From ZC4RG30 sp039932715 (GTDB lineage: Bacteria > Pseudomonadota > Gammaproteobacteria > Steroidobacterales > Steroidobacteraceae): a stretch of DNA of 64,000 nt. Each line of letters opens with the position of its first letter. Position 1 is the first letter of the stretch. The stretch covers positions 66,314 through 130,313 of the forward strand of contig JBDTPN010000006.1 of the NCBI GenBank assembly GCA_039932715.1, written 5' to 3'. A model generated the notes under the pieces. It made no database searches, was not told the origin of the DNA, and worked only from the letters and a program-made list of their open reading frames with translations. The translations under genes were made by a program, and so were the position numbers. Shown in pieces: positions 9,358-17,797 of the stretch.

Positions 9358-9761
9358 TTGACCTCCAGGGAAGCGAAGGGAATGCCGATAGGCGTGCCAT
9401 CTGCGCGCGTCACCTTGCGCATGCGCATGTAGCGGGCACCATCACGCGCCCTCCAGCCCTCCACCACGATTTCCTCGCCGACCTTGATGCTGTCTTTCTT
9501 CCAGCCACGTCGTTCGAGGATGGAGGGTGAATTGGTCTCTGCCTTCCATTCCTCTACTACGCCCTCTTTGTTCTTGACGTTGAGGCGGATGACACCGTGC
9601 GGGTTGGCAAAGCTGAACTGGGTAACCACACCTCGAACCGAGACAACGCCATCTTCACTGTCAAAAAACACGGCAAAGGAGTGATGTGCGCTGACTGGCG
9701 CAGACGCCAGAGCTAGCAGCAATGCCCCCAGCGCTGCAGTAACCATAATTCGTGCTCTCAT
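9354..9761 (-). CDS. DUF6152 family exported protein
   Basis: Small exported protein of 135 residues. A signal peptide (MVTAALGALLLALASAPVSA) is followed by HHSFAVFFD, then FANPHGVIRL and ILERRGWKKDSIKVGEEIVVEG. These are the hallmarks of the DUF6152 family, whose mature proteins start at the HHS motif. The fold is probably a small OB-like beta barrel; function is unknown. I used the ATG before RARIMVTA; an in-frame ATG five codons upstream is possible. The stop overlaps the start of the next gene, and a tannase-family gene lies just upstream in the same direction. Confidence 0.8.
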   Translation of the reverse strand: MRARIMVTAALGALLLALASAPVSAHHSFAVFFDSEDGVVSVRGVVTQFSFANPHGVIRLNVKNKEGVVEEWKAETNSPSILERRGWKKDSIKVGEEIVVEGWRARDGARYMRMRKVTRADGTPIGIPFASLEVK

Positions 9762-9806
9762 ATCATCCCTCGCCATGTCTGAATGTATCGAATTTCAATG
9801 ATACCC

Positions 9807-11369
9807 CTACTCACTGCAGGAATAGGATGCGGCGGTATTCACATCGCCACTGCCGCTGTACTGGGCATGCCTGGGATAGGGACACAGCGGCCGGCTTATG
9901 CCAGGCATCGATGTGCCGGTTGCCACCACGCGCTCGGGGGCACGCTTCTGCTCAACCCAGGCGACTATCGCGTTGAGCATGTTGAATTGGTCCAGGGTGC
10001 GGTCACCGCCACCGCAGTGCCCCATGCCGGGAACCAGGAACAGTCGGCTCCAGTCCGTAACTGGTGCTGCGCCGGTGTCGTGCTCAAGGCGACCGTAATA
10101 TTGCACGGTCTCCTGCGCAGAGAACCAGGGGTCGCTGACGCCGTGGAAGAAGATCAGCTTGCCGCCCCGACCCTCAAAACTGCTGAGATTGGTCCATGCA
10201 TTGGTGTCGCCAGCCATGGAGCGCCCGTCGTGCGCGGCGGCGGCGGCTGCATCCACATCCATGGTGGCGGTGCTGGCCGGACCTTCAGGAATTACCGGAC
10301 CCACCAGCATGCCAGGCAGTCCGCGCGTATTGATGATGCCCGTGTCGTAATAATAGCCCGGATACACCTGCCGACCGGATGCAGTCTGCGGACCCGACAT
10401 GGCTTTCTTGACGGCCGCAACTTGTCCTGGGCTCAGGCACCCTTCCGCTTTGGCACCATTGCAGGCGAGCACGGCCGGATCGAAGTTGCAGCTCTTGGTC
10501 GCGAATATCAGGCCGTCCTTCTGCCCGTCCAGTGCGTCGCAGCTGGCCAGCAGGCCATCGACCACGAGCTTGCGATCCGAATCGCTCAGAGCAAGGCGCG
10601 TCTGCGGCCGCCCCTGTTCGTCCTTGGGCGCCACCTGGTTGAGCGCAGTACTGGCCCAACGCAGGGCAAGATTGGAATAGCCGGTGCGCGTGGCTGGCGC
10701 ACCCGCGACGATGCCATCGAAATAATCCGGAAAGCGTTGCGACATCATCATCGCCTCACGCCCACCGGTGGAACAGCCGACGAAATATGAATGATCAGCG
10801 GGCTTGCCATAGCGCCTGGCGACGATCTCCTTGGCCACCACTGTCACCTTGGCATTGGCCTGGTAGAGAAAATTCAGCGCCGCTTCCTGGTCATCGAGAA
10901 AACTGGCATCAAAGCCGGTGCCAACGTGGCCGGAGTCAGTGCTCACCACCGCGAAGCCTTGCGCCAGCGCTGATGCATCGCCCGCAAACCGCGCGCCGGT
11001 GGGCGGTATTAGCACGCCATTGAGCCCACCACCGCCCTGAAAGTAGAACCGGCCGCTCCATTGGGTGGGCAGAGCCACCGCGAAGGCAATGGCGTAGGGC
11101 TTGCCGTTGCGCCCGATGCGCTTGTCGAGGGTGCCATCGACGCGGCAGTGCGCCGGCAGAATTGTGGGAGGTCCGGGCGGACCGCCGGGAGCAGCAGCCA
11201 TCGGTCCTGCAGGCACTTCCTGCACTTTCTGGATCTCAACGGCATAACCGGCCAGCTTGAAATTCTTGAGCGCGGCACAGGATGTGGCGGCTGCGCCAGC
11301 AGACAGCGCAGGCAGGCTCAAGCCGACAAGCATGGCGCAGCAGGTGATTTGACGGCCCAGGCTAGTCAT
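9807..11369 (-). CDS. Tannase / feruloyl esterase family hydrolase, exported
   Basis: Exported alpha/beta hydrolase of 520 residues in the tannase and feruloyl esterase family, expected to cleave aromatic acid esters such as galloyl or feruloyl esters. A signal peptide covers about residues 1-28. The catalytic Ser200 lies in VGCSTGGREA, with probable partners Asp413 (GVSDPWF) and His451 (VPGMGHCGG). Two cysteines next to Asp/His (SDPW... and MGHC) are characteristic of the family, where a disulfide holds the triad. The start is an ATG behind a purine-rich GGGGG site. A LacI-type operator lies 50 bases upstream, so expression could be linked to the adjacent repressor. Confidence 0.87.
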   Translation of the reverse strand: MTSLGRQITCCAMLVGLSLPALSAGAAATSCAALKNFKLAGYAVEIQKVQEVPAGPMAAAPGGPPGPPTILPAHCRVDGTLDKRIGRNGKPYAIAFAVALPTQWSGRFYFQGGGGLNGVLIPPTGARFAGDASALAQGFAVVSTDSGHVGTGFDASFLDDQEAALNFLYQANAKVTVVAKEIVARRYGKPADHSYFVGCSTGGREAMMMSQRFPDYFDGIVAGAPATRTGYSNLALRWASTALNQVAPKDEQGRPQTRLALSDSDRKLVVDGLLASCDALDGQKDGLIFATKSCNFDPAVLACNGAKAEGCLSPGQVAAVKKAMSGPQTASGRQVYPGYYYDTGIINTRGLPGMLVGPVIPEGPASTATMDVDAAAAAAHDGRSMAGDTNAWTNLSSFEGRGGKLIFFHGVSDPWFSAQETVQYYGRLEHDTGAAPVTDWSRLFLVPGMGHCGGGDRTLDQFNMLNAIVAWVEQKRAPERVVATGTSMPGISRPLCPYPRHAQYSGSGDVNTAASYSCSE

Positions 11370-11418
11370 GTAACCCCCTAAAGTCTCGATTTCCGCAGCC
11401 AGCAACTCTAATGCCAAT

Positions 11419-11432
11419 TGCAAACGGTTGCA
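11419..11432. promoter_or_regulatory. LacI-type operator upstream of the tannase-family gene
   Basis: The 14-base sequence TGCAAACGGTTGCA is a near-perfect palindrome (six of seven pairs) with the central CG typical of LacI/GalR-family operators. It sits 50 bases upstream of the tannase-family start and just beyond the end of the lacI-type gene. It closely resembles the second palindrome at 15350-15361. Binding by the neighbouring repressor is inference. Confidence 0.6.
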
Positions 11433-11480
11433 GCACCTGAGGCAGCACTGCCGTGGGACCCCGCAGCCCATTTGCTGCAG

Positions 11481-12587
11481 TCAGGCGCTGCGGACCTTTT
11501 TGCCCCGGGTATCGGACTCCGACCGGCGGGGCCCGCGGATGGACGGCAAAGCGCGATAGTGTTCGCGCAGACTCGACGACCGCACCACCAGTTCGGCAGG
11601 GATCACCATCGTGGCGCTGGCCTGGCCCCGCAGCAGGCGCAACAGGTTGTCGACCAGAAGCCGCGCACCGGACTTGCAATTCTGCCGGATCGTTGTCAAT
11701 GGAGGCGTGGTGAAAGCGGCGAAGGGAATGTCGTCGAAGCCCACAATCGCGACCTCCGCCGGCACCTTGATGTCACGCTCTGCCAGCGCCCGCATGGCGT
11801 TGATCGCAAATACATCGGAGCATGCGACCACACCGTCGAACTCGACACCGGCATCGAGCAGCGCTGCCACCGCGTGATACGCGGTGTCGCTGCCAAAGCG
11901 CACGGCAATCTCCAGTTGCGGCATGCGCGCAATCCCCCCAGCACGCAGTGCCCGCAGGTATCCTTCGCGGCGTGCAGTCACCTCGGGCGCCGCGACATCG
12001 CCCAGAAACGCGATGCGGCGACAACTCTGGGAGAGCAGATGTGCGGTGGCGTCGTACCCGCCAGCCTCATTGTCCGAACCCACCGTGACATAGCGCTGGC
12101 CGGCAAGCTGCTCACCCCAGACCACCATTGGGAAACCAGTGCCCGCCATGCGATTGAGCGACTCGTGATGCAGGCTCTGGCCCACGACAATGATGCCATC
12201 GGCGCGGCGACCCCGCGCGATGGTTTCCATCCAGTCGGCGGGGTCGACGGTGACCTTGGTCAGCAGCATGTTGTAACCGCAGACTGAAAGCTCGTCCGCC
12301 AGGGCTCCGAGAATCTCGAGAAAAAAAGGATCGGAGAAACTCTGGTTGGCGGCGTGGGAGAGCGGAATGACCACGCCGATGGTACGCGTCAGGCCAGTAC
12401 GCAGACTGCTGCCTGCCGCATCAACCTGGTAGTCAAGCTTCTCTGCCGCCTTGCGGACACGTCTGCGCGTTGCTTCAGAAATCAGCGGGCTGCCCGACAG
12501 GGCGCGCGAAACCGTGGACAGGGAAACGCCAGCGCTTCGCGCCACCTCGGCCATACTGCTAGCAGGCTTGCGCTTGCGGCGAGTCAT
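11481..12587 (-). CDS. LacI-family transcriptional repressor
   Basis: Repressor of 368 residues. The N-terminal HTH (about residues 12-31: MAEVARSAGVSLSTVSRALS) and hinge are classical LacI, followed by a periplasmic-binding-protein-like sugar sensor domain from TIGVVIPL. The true start is the ATG before TRRKRKPASS; the 19 upstream residues are not family-like. It lies downstream of, and in the same direction as, sucrose phosphorylase and the permease (11 bases after the phosphorylase stop), so it is probably the local regulator of sucrose use. Two matching palindromes flank the cluster. The inducer may be sucrose or a product of it. Confidence 0.92.
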   Translation of the reverse strand: MTRRKRKPASSMAEVARSAGVSLSTVSRALSGSPLISEATRRRVRKAAEKLDYQVDAAGSSLRTGLTRTIGVVIPLSHAANQSFSDPFFLEILGALADELSVCGYNMLLTKVTVDPADWMETIARGRRADGIIVVGQSLHHESLNRMAGTGFPMVVWGEQLAGQRYVTVGSDNEAGGYDATAHLLSQSCRRIAFLGDVAAPEVTARREGYLRALRAGGIARMPQLEIAVRFGSDTAYHAVAALLDAGVEFDGVVACSDVFAINAMRALAERDIKVPAEVAIVGFDDIPFAAFTTPPLTTIRQNCKSGARLLVDNLLRLLRGQASATMVIPAELVVRSSSLREHYRALPSIRGPRRSESDTRGKKVRSA

Positions 12588-12597
12588 GTTGAATTCA

Positions 12598-14067
12598 CTA
12601 TAGCAGCCTGAAGCCCGGCAGCGGATCGCCACCCCGGCATTCAAGCTGGTGTTCGCAGGTTTTGAGGTCGACGCGCAGGCGCGCGGTGGCGGCGCCGCAA
12701 GTCCACTGCAGTTCGAGCACCTGCCCGGACGACTCCAGCACCTGGAAGTTGCCGGCGAATGCCGGGTGCGTATTGCGCAGACGAATCAGTCCAAGCAGAT
12801 CCTGCACCACTGGCCGCTGCAGGGCTTCGTTGATCTCTGCGGGAGTGTAGTACCTGCGGTTGATGTCGCGACCCACATGCGTGCGACCCAGCAGCTCCAT
12901 GTCGTTGTGGCCGGCCAGCAATCCCACGTAATAGACCTGCGGAATTCCCGGCAGGAAGAACTGTATTGCGCGACCAAGCAGATAACGTCGGTCATCACGG
13001 CCCAGGGCATCATGAAATGTGCAATTGACCTGGTACAAGTCAAGATTGGAAGCCGCAGCACCAGTGGCAAGCTGACTCTCGCCATGACTATTGCGGTGAA
13101 TGGTCTCGACCAGGGCGTCGATGTCGGCCTGGGGAATCAGGCCTGGGTAGCGCACGGGATCCTGAGCGTCGGCACCGACGTCGATCACGCCTATGCCGTC
13201 GTGAGTGTCCAGCACGGTCAGGGCATTGCGCGGCCGGATTGCAATCCATTGCTTGAGATGGTGCGCGGTGCCGGAGAAGAACGCGTGCAGCACCAGCGGC
13301 GGCAACGCAAAGTCATAGACCCAGCCCACGTGCCTCGCGATCTCAATCTGCTTTTCGTAGTGCGAATGTATCTCTACCAGCACTTCGAGACCCAGGGCAC
13401 TGGCACGCGCGGAGAAGTCGCTGATGAAGGTGAAAGTCTCGGGCATCATGAAACAGCTGCTTCCAGCACGCTTCACCGCGTAACCCACCGCATCGAGCCG
13501 GATCATGCGAACGCCATTGTGGGCGAGCTTCGCCAGGATGGAATCCAGGTAGCGCGCACCTTGGGGATGTCGCAAATCCAGGTCGATCTGCTCGGCGGTG
13601 AAGGTCGTCCACAGGATGCGCCGCGAACCATCTGCCAGGGTAATCGGCGTGAATGGCAGTCCGGGACGCGGACGATAGATGGCCAGCAGATCCTGCTCGG
13701 ATGCGCCGCCCGGAAACACGTTGTCCACTGTCAGGAACATGCCATCAAAGGCACTGCTGCTGCCACGCGCGGAATAGTCCAGAAACTGTGGCGAGCGGCA
13801 GGACATGTGATTCACGATGACATCGGCCATCAGTTCCACGTCGCCTGCAAGGGCCTGCACGTCCTTCCATGAACCAAGCCGCGGGTCGACCTCCGTATGG
13901 TCGATGGGATCAAAGCCAGCATCCGCGCCATCAATCGGATGGTAGAACGGCAGCACATGCACGCCGCCGAACAGCCCGGCCAGTGGTCCCGACAGAAGTT
14001 CACGCAATCCCGGAAGCGTGCCGCCCAGCCGATCGGCATAGCAGATCAACTGCACCGCATTCTTCAT
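12598..14067 (-). CDS. Sucrose phosphorylase (GH13_18)
   Basis: Cytoplasmic enzyme of 489 residues that splits sucrose with phosphate to glucose-1-phosphate and fructose. The GH13 catalytic residues are visible: nucleophile Asp192 in RLDAVGYA, acid/base Glu232 in VLVEIHSHY, and transition-state Asp290 in LDTHDGIG. These positions match those I recall for the Bifidobacterium adolescentis enzyme. The N-terminal MKNAVQLICYADRLGG is typical. Related phosphorylases act on sucrose-6-phosphate or glucosylglycerate; the adjacent fructokinase and non-PTS permease favour free sucrose. The start overlaps the stop of the permease gene by ATGA. Confidence 0.92.
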   Translation of the reverse strand: MKNAVQLICYADRLGGTLPGLRELLSGPLAGLFGGVHVLPFYHPIDGADAGFDPIDHTEVDPRLGSWKDVQALAGDVELMADVIVNHMSCRSPQFLDYSARGSSSAFDGMFLTVDNVFPGGASEQDLLAIYRPRPGLPFTPITLADGSRRILWTTFTAEQIDLDLRHPQGARYLDSILAKLAHNGVRMIRLDAVGYAVKRAGSSCFMMPETFTFISDFSARASALGLEVLVEIHSHYEKQIEIARHVGWVYDFALPPLVLHAFFSGTAHHLKQWIAIRPRNALTVLDTHDGIGVIDVGADAQDPVRYPGLIPQADIDALVETIHRNSHGESQLATGAAASNLDLYQVNCTFHDALGRDDRRYLLGRAIQFFLPGIPQVYYVGLLAGHNDMELLGRTHVGRDINRRYYTPAEINEALQRPVVQDLLGLIRLRNTHPAFAGNFQVLESSGQVLELQWTCGAATARLRVDLKTCEHQLECRGGDPLPGFRLL

Positions 14068-15284
14068 GCGGTGCCGTCCGCACGCTGCAGGCGGCGCGCG
14101 GCAGGATTCGCCAGCGCGTTGTAGACCAGACCTGCCAGCAACAGCAGAGCCAGCACAGTGGCGAGCACGAAGCCGGCGCGGGCGTCATGCCAGGCATCGC
14201 TGACTGCACCCATAGACAGTGGCCCGATGGCCGCCGCAGCAGCCGTGAAAAACAGGATCACACCGGCAATGGCTCCATGCCGATCTTTCGGAAAGCAGCT
14301 GATGGCCTTGGAATTGAGCGTGGGATAGATGATGGACATGAACAAGCCCGCCAGCGGCAGCAACCATGCCGCGGCGTCCACTCCGCCTGCCAGCGACCCT
14401 GCAAAGCACGCGAAAATCAGCAACCCCATGATGGCCAGCGCCGCCGTCCACGACACACGCCCCAGCAGCCATGCCCCCACGAAGCGGCCCAGCGCCCGCA
14501 ACACGAAGAACAGGGTTAGCGCCGATGCCGCAAGCCACGTATAGGAACCCTGATAGCCCTGCAGCAGCGTGGGCATCCAGACATAGATCGCACACTCGAC
14601 AGCCACATACAGCATTACCAGCAGCGAAAAGCCCAGCGCGAGCGGATCCCCGAGCATGGCGAGCACTTGCCGGGGATTTGCGCGCTCCACGGGAATAGTC
14701 CTTTCGGGATATCGCGCTGCTGCCGCCATGACCACCAGCGCGGCGCAGATCATCGCGGCGATGGCGTACAGCCACTTCCATGACATCCCGGCGCCAACCA
14801 GCACCCCGACAATGGCTGGTCCCACGATCGCACCCACCGCAAAAAAACCTTCCACAGTGTTCATGAACCGCGTGTGCGAAGCGGTGGTCGGGCTGATATC
14901 GCCGATCAGCGCCAATGCGCCGGTCTTGAACACGCTGATGCCAAGACCGGACACCGCGAGCAGCGTCACCAGCAGCGCAAAGTTGCCGCTAGCCGCAACC
15001 AGCAGCGATGCCATGCCGTAGAGCGAAAGCCCGAGAATGACCGTGAGCTTTCGGCCGATCCGGTCCGCGAGAAAGCCCAGCAGCAGCGCACCGGCCGCAA
15101 TGCCGCCCATGCTGGCGTACTGGAATGCACCGGCCGCCGTCATGCTCAGCCCATGTTCCTCGATCAACCTGGGAATAACGCTGCCGACAGCATCTGTCGT
15201 CATCGCAAATGTGAAGAACATGAGACAGGTCAGCCAGCGTACGAGCTGGACGCTGCTGGCGTTGCCGGTTGCGTTGTTGGACAT
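14064..15284 (-). CDS. MFS sugar permease, probably sucrose
   Basis: Major facilitator protein of 406 residues with about twelve hydrophobic helices. After the second helix comes LADRIGRKL, the conserved loop 2-3 motif of MFS proteins. The start is the ATG before SNNATGNASS; upstream in-frame sequence is charged and not family-like. It is the first gene of the permease-sucrose phosphorylase operon (ATGA overlap), and is divergent from the fructokinase with a LacI-type palindrome between them. This makes sucrose, or a related disaccharide, the likely substrate. Direction of transport is presumably inward with protons. Confidence 0.85.
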   Translation of the reverse strand: MSNNATGNASSVQLVRWLTCLMFFTFAMTTDAVGSVIPRLIEEHGLSMTAAGAFQYASMGGIAAGALLLGFLADRIGRKLTVILGLSLYGMASLLVAASGNFALLVTLLAVSGLGISVFKTGALALIGDISPTTASHTRFMNTVEGFFAVGAIVGPAIVGVLVGAGMSWKWLYAIAAMICAALVVMAAAARYPERTIPVERANPRQVLAMLGDPLALGFSLLVMLYVAVECAIYVWMPTLLQGYQGSYTWLAASALTLFFVLRALGRFVGAWLLGRVSWTAALAIMGLLIFACFAGSLAGGVDAAAWLLPLAGLFMSIIYPTLNSKAISCFPKDRHGAIAGVILFFTAAAAAIGPLSMGAVSDAWHDARAGFVLATVLALLLLAGLVYNALANPAARRLQRADGTA

Positions 15285-15349
15285 GTGTTTTCGCCCCCGG
15301 CGCCTTGTTGGCAGGATACGGCACCTGATCGTGCCGTCCGGCAAATGTA

Positions 15350-15361
15350 GCAAACGTTTGC
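15350..15361. promoter_or_regulatory. LacI-type operator between permease and fructokinase
   Basis: GCAAACGTTTGC is a perfect 12-base palindrome with a central CG, as in LacI/GalR operators. It ends ten bases before the fructokinase ATG and 65 bases upstream of the permease start, so a bound repressor could silence both divergent promoters. The half-site GCAAAC also occurs in the operator at 11419. Confidence 0.65.
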
Positions 15362-15371
15362 AGGCCGCACT

Positions 15372-16301
15372 ATGCTCAAGTCCGTGAACCACGCACCCCT
15401 GTTTGGCGCGATCGAAGGTGGCGGCACCAAATTCGTCTGTGCAGTAGGAACCTCACCCACGTCATTGCTGGAGTGCGCAAGCGTACCAACCACCAATGCC
15501 GCCGACACTCTGGATGCCTGTCTGCGCTTCTTCGAGGTTGCACAACGCAACCATGGTGAAATTGCAGCGCTGGGCTTCGCCTGCTTCGGCCCGCTGGAAC
15601 TGCGTCCCGACGCTCCTGAATTCGGCCATATGCTGCCAACGCCCAAGGCAGGTTGGTCGGGGATAAACATCGCCGCACCGCTACGCAATGCGCTCGGTGT
15701 TCCGGTTGCACTCGATACCGACGTGGGTGCCGCCGCGCAGGCGGAATGGGTGCTCGGCGCCGGGCAAGGTGAACCCTCGTTGGTATACGTCACCGTCGGC
15801 ACTGGAATCGGAGGCGCAATGGTGCCGCTGGTGGCAAACACGCGCCTGATGCATGCGGAGATGGGCCATGTGTCCTTGCGCCGTGATGTCCGCGATGCCG
15901 GGTTCGTCGGTACCTGCCCATTTCATGGCGACTGCGCTGAAGGCCTCGCCAGTGGTCCGGCCATTCGCGCCCGCTGGGGTTGCGATCTCGAGCAACTATC
16001 TGCTGATCACCACGGCCGCGACCTCATTGCCGGATACCTGGGTCAGCTGGCCGCATGCATCGCGCTGATGCTGTCTCCCACCTGCATCGTCATTGGCGGC
16101 GGCGTGATGTCCGATCCTTCCATGTTGCTGCGGGTGCGCACGGCCACCCGCGAGTGGCTCAACGATTACCTGCCGCCGCTGCGAGATCCGGCGGCGATGC
16201 ACGGCTACATCCGCGCGCCAGCGCTGGGATCGCGCAGCGCGATTGCCGGCGCAATGCTGTTGGCAAGCGCGCAGGCAGATGGAACTTACTTGACGAGGTA
16301 G
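15372..16301 (+). CDS. ROK-family fructokinase
   Basis: Sugar kinase of 309 residues that would phosphorylate the fructose released by sucrose phosphorylase. The ATP-binding motif GAIEGGGTKF is at residues 12-21, GTGIGG at 143-148, and the ROK zinc site is formed by His166 with Cys182, His185 and Cys188 in TCPFHGDC. Catalytic Asp lies in ALDTDVGAAA near residue 117. The motif form EGGGTKF is typical of bacterial ROK fructokinases rather than glucokinases. It is transcribed away from the permease, and the start lies ten bases after a LacI-type operator. Its last 16 bases overlap the convergent DUF3237 gene. Confidence 0.9.
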   Translation: MLKSVNHAPLFGAIEGGGTKFVCAVGTSPTSLLECASVPTTNAADTLDACLRFFEVAQRNHGEIAALGFACFGPLELRPDAPEFGHMLPTPKAGWSGINIAAPLRNALGVPVALDTDVGAAAQAEWVLGAGQGEPSLVYVTVGTGIGGAMVPLVANTRLMHAEMGHVSLRRDVRDAGFVGTCPFHGDCAEGLASGPAIRARWGCDLEQLSADHHGRDLIAGYLGQLAACIALMLSPTCIVIGGGVMSDPSMLLRVRTATREWLNDYLPPLRDPAAMHGYIRAPALGSRSAIAGAMLLASAQADGTYLTR

Positions 16302-16843
16302 AACTTGAGCCGAATCGCCTTCACAGTCGGCGCTTCGCCCGGCCGGGCTGGAGGTGCACTTTCAGCGACTTCGTTGGTGACAACGAAAGTACTCCGGTTC
16401 AACCACTCGTGCGGCCCGACCGGTGCCTCCAGAGTTGGCCTGTAGAAGCTGCGCCCTCCTGAGAGCGACGCCGGGCACAACATGCCTTGGTTGAGGACGT
16501 GAATTCGCGTTCCATCTTCAGCCTGGATGAAGTAGTCCGCCGATAGAGTCCGACATCCGTCAGGCAAACCCAACTGCAGGTCCCAACCACCTGGCAATAC
16601 CTTGCCGCGAAACTTCGGACCGGCGATCGTGCCTCCGAGTATTGGAATGTACTGGCGTTGACCGAAGGCTGTCTGTCCGATGACCTGAGTCGGCTCAAGC
16701 AGAACATATTCCTCAAACGCAAACTCCAATCGAGGCTGTTCGGCCGCCGGTGGCGGAGTGCCCACGGCCTGTGACGCACAAGCAGACGCCATGTACGACA
16801 ACATAACCGGACCGATGAATAGCCAGCTTACCCTGCAGGACAT
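16286..16843 (-). CDS. Exported DUF3237 family protein
   Basis: Protein of 185 residues with an N-terminal hydrophobic signal (possible lipobox ACAS, so perhaps a lipoprotein). The mature part contains YIPILGGTIAGPKFRGKVLPGGWDLQL-type signature pieces: GGTIAGP and GKVLPGG, and DYFIQAEDGTRIHVLNQG, all characteristic of DUF3237 (UPF0311). These proteins form a small beta barrel of unknown function, often near aromatic-compound catabolism genes. The ATG has a GGGAGG site four bases upstream. It converges on the fructokinase and overlaps it by 16 bases. Confidence 0.8.
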   Translation of the reverse strand: MSCRVSWLFIGPVMLSYMASACASQAVGTPPPAAEQPRLEFAFEEYVLLEPTQVIGQTAFGQRQYIPILGGTIAGPKFRGKVLPGGWDLQLGLPDGCRTLSADYFIQAEDGTRIHVLNQGMLCPASLSGGRSFYRPTLEAPVGPHEWLNRSTFVVTNEVAESAPPARPGEAPTVKAIRLKFYLVK

Positions 16844-16956
16844 AACACCTCCCTACGCAACGCGCGCATTCTGCGCCTCGCTGACGATTCCTGCCAGATC
16901 CACGGTTGTAAGCCATCCGTGCTTTTTCTGCTCACGGGCACTATGCCTCACCCGGT

Positions 16957-17472
16957 TCACTCTTCGCGCTGATACGCTTGCTTCTTCAAGGCGCGGATGT
17001 TGCTGATGGTTTCAGCGCAGGCGACCGCCGCTTCAATCCCCTTCGTGACAAAGTGACGCTGGAAGAACGCGCGATGCTCATCGTGCTCATGAAACCTCAG
17101 CGGAGTCAGAACCGCCGATATGATCGGTACTTCCGAATCGATCTGACTTCTCATCAAGGCGTCGATTACGCTGCCTGCGACAAACTCATGACGATATATT
17201 CCGCCATCGACTACGAGCCCGGCCGCAACGATGGCAGCGTATCGCCCGGTGCTCGCCAGCAGTTTCGCCTGCAGAGGAATCTCGAACGCGCCTGGCTCCG
17301 CAAAGATTTCTACGCTCCGCGGTGCGAATCCCTCCTTCTTGATCCTCTTCATGAAGGCGAGGCGACACTGATCAACTATGTCGTGATGCCAGCGGGATTG
17401 AATGAATGCGATTCGCTCCGGCCGGACACCGCTCGCCTTGAAGCTATTGGATTGACTATTTTTCGAACTCAT
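16957..17472 (-). CDS. ribH2: Lumazine synthase, type II (RibH2-like)
   Basis: Enzyme of 171 residues of the 6,7-dimethyl-8-ribityllumazine synthase family, the penultimate step of riboflavin synthesis. Recognisable parts are RIAFIQSRWHHDIV, VEIFAEPGAFEIPLQA, GGIYRHEFVAGSVIDALM and VLTPLRFHEHDEH. The HEF and LTPLRFHEHDEHRAFF signature is that of type II enzymes (Brucella RibH2 type), which form decamers and coexist with a type I copy elsewhere. The start is ATG behind GGAGG. It stands alone here, with no other rib genes, as is usual for ribH2. Confidence 0.88.
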   Translation of the reverse strand: MSSKNSQSNSFKASGVRPERIAFIQSRWHHDIVDQCRLAFMKRIKKEGFAPRSVEIFAEPGAFEIPLQAKLLASTGRYAAIVAAGLVVDGGIYRHEFVAGSVIDALMRSQIDSEVPIISAVLTPLRFHEHDEHRAFFQRHFVTKGIEAAVACAETISNIRALKKQAYQREE

Positions 17473-17797
17473 TGCGCCTCCAGAGACAACCATGGCGGGG
17501 CGCAAAGAACAAAAGAAGGCCACATGCGACATCCGGACTTTCAAGGAATCGCGTCTGGCGACTCCCTACCGTCGGCTCTGGATTCACACCAAATCTGCTG
17601 CCTTGACTGGGTTCAGCCATGCGCCCGCGGGCTTATGCGATAGATCGCCATCACCGCCGGTGGAGACTTACACTCCGCCCCGAGAACAACCGCAACCCGC
17701 ATTCGCGAGCCGCGCTTAGTGGTGATACGGCCGGATTGATTCGAACCTTGTTCAAGCCCCTCGCACAAACACGATTAATAACGAAGTGGAAGCGACA
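17473..17797. other. Intergenic region, no gene seen
   Basis: This 325-base stretch separates the divergent ribH2 and copper ATPase genes. Short open frames in it lack a ribosome site and family character. It should hold both promoters. I looked for a MerR-type dyad ahead of the copper ATPase and found nothing convincing. Confidence 0.4.

Noticed and set aside
9783..10790. 335-residue open frame opposite the tannase-family gene
   Set aside because: Shadow of a GC-rich gene whose catalytic motifs are clear on the other strand.
12649..13872. 407-residue frame opposite sucrose phosphorylase
   Set aside because: The opposite strand has all three GH13 catalytic residues; this frame has no domain character.
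17492..17719. 75-residue frame upstream of the copper ATPase
   Set aside because: No ribosome site and no protein-like pattern; treated as intergenic.
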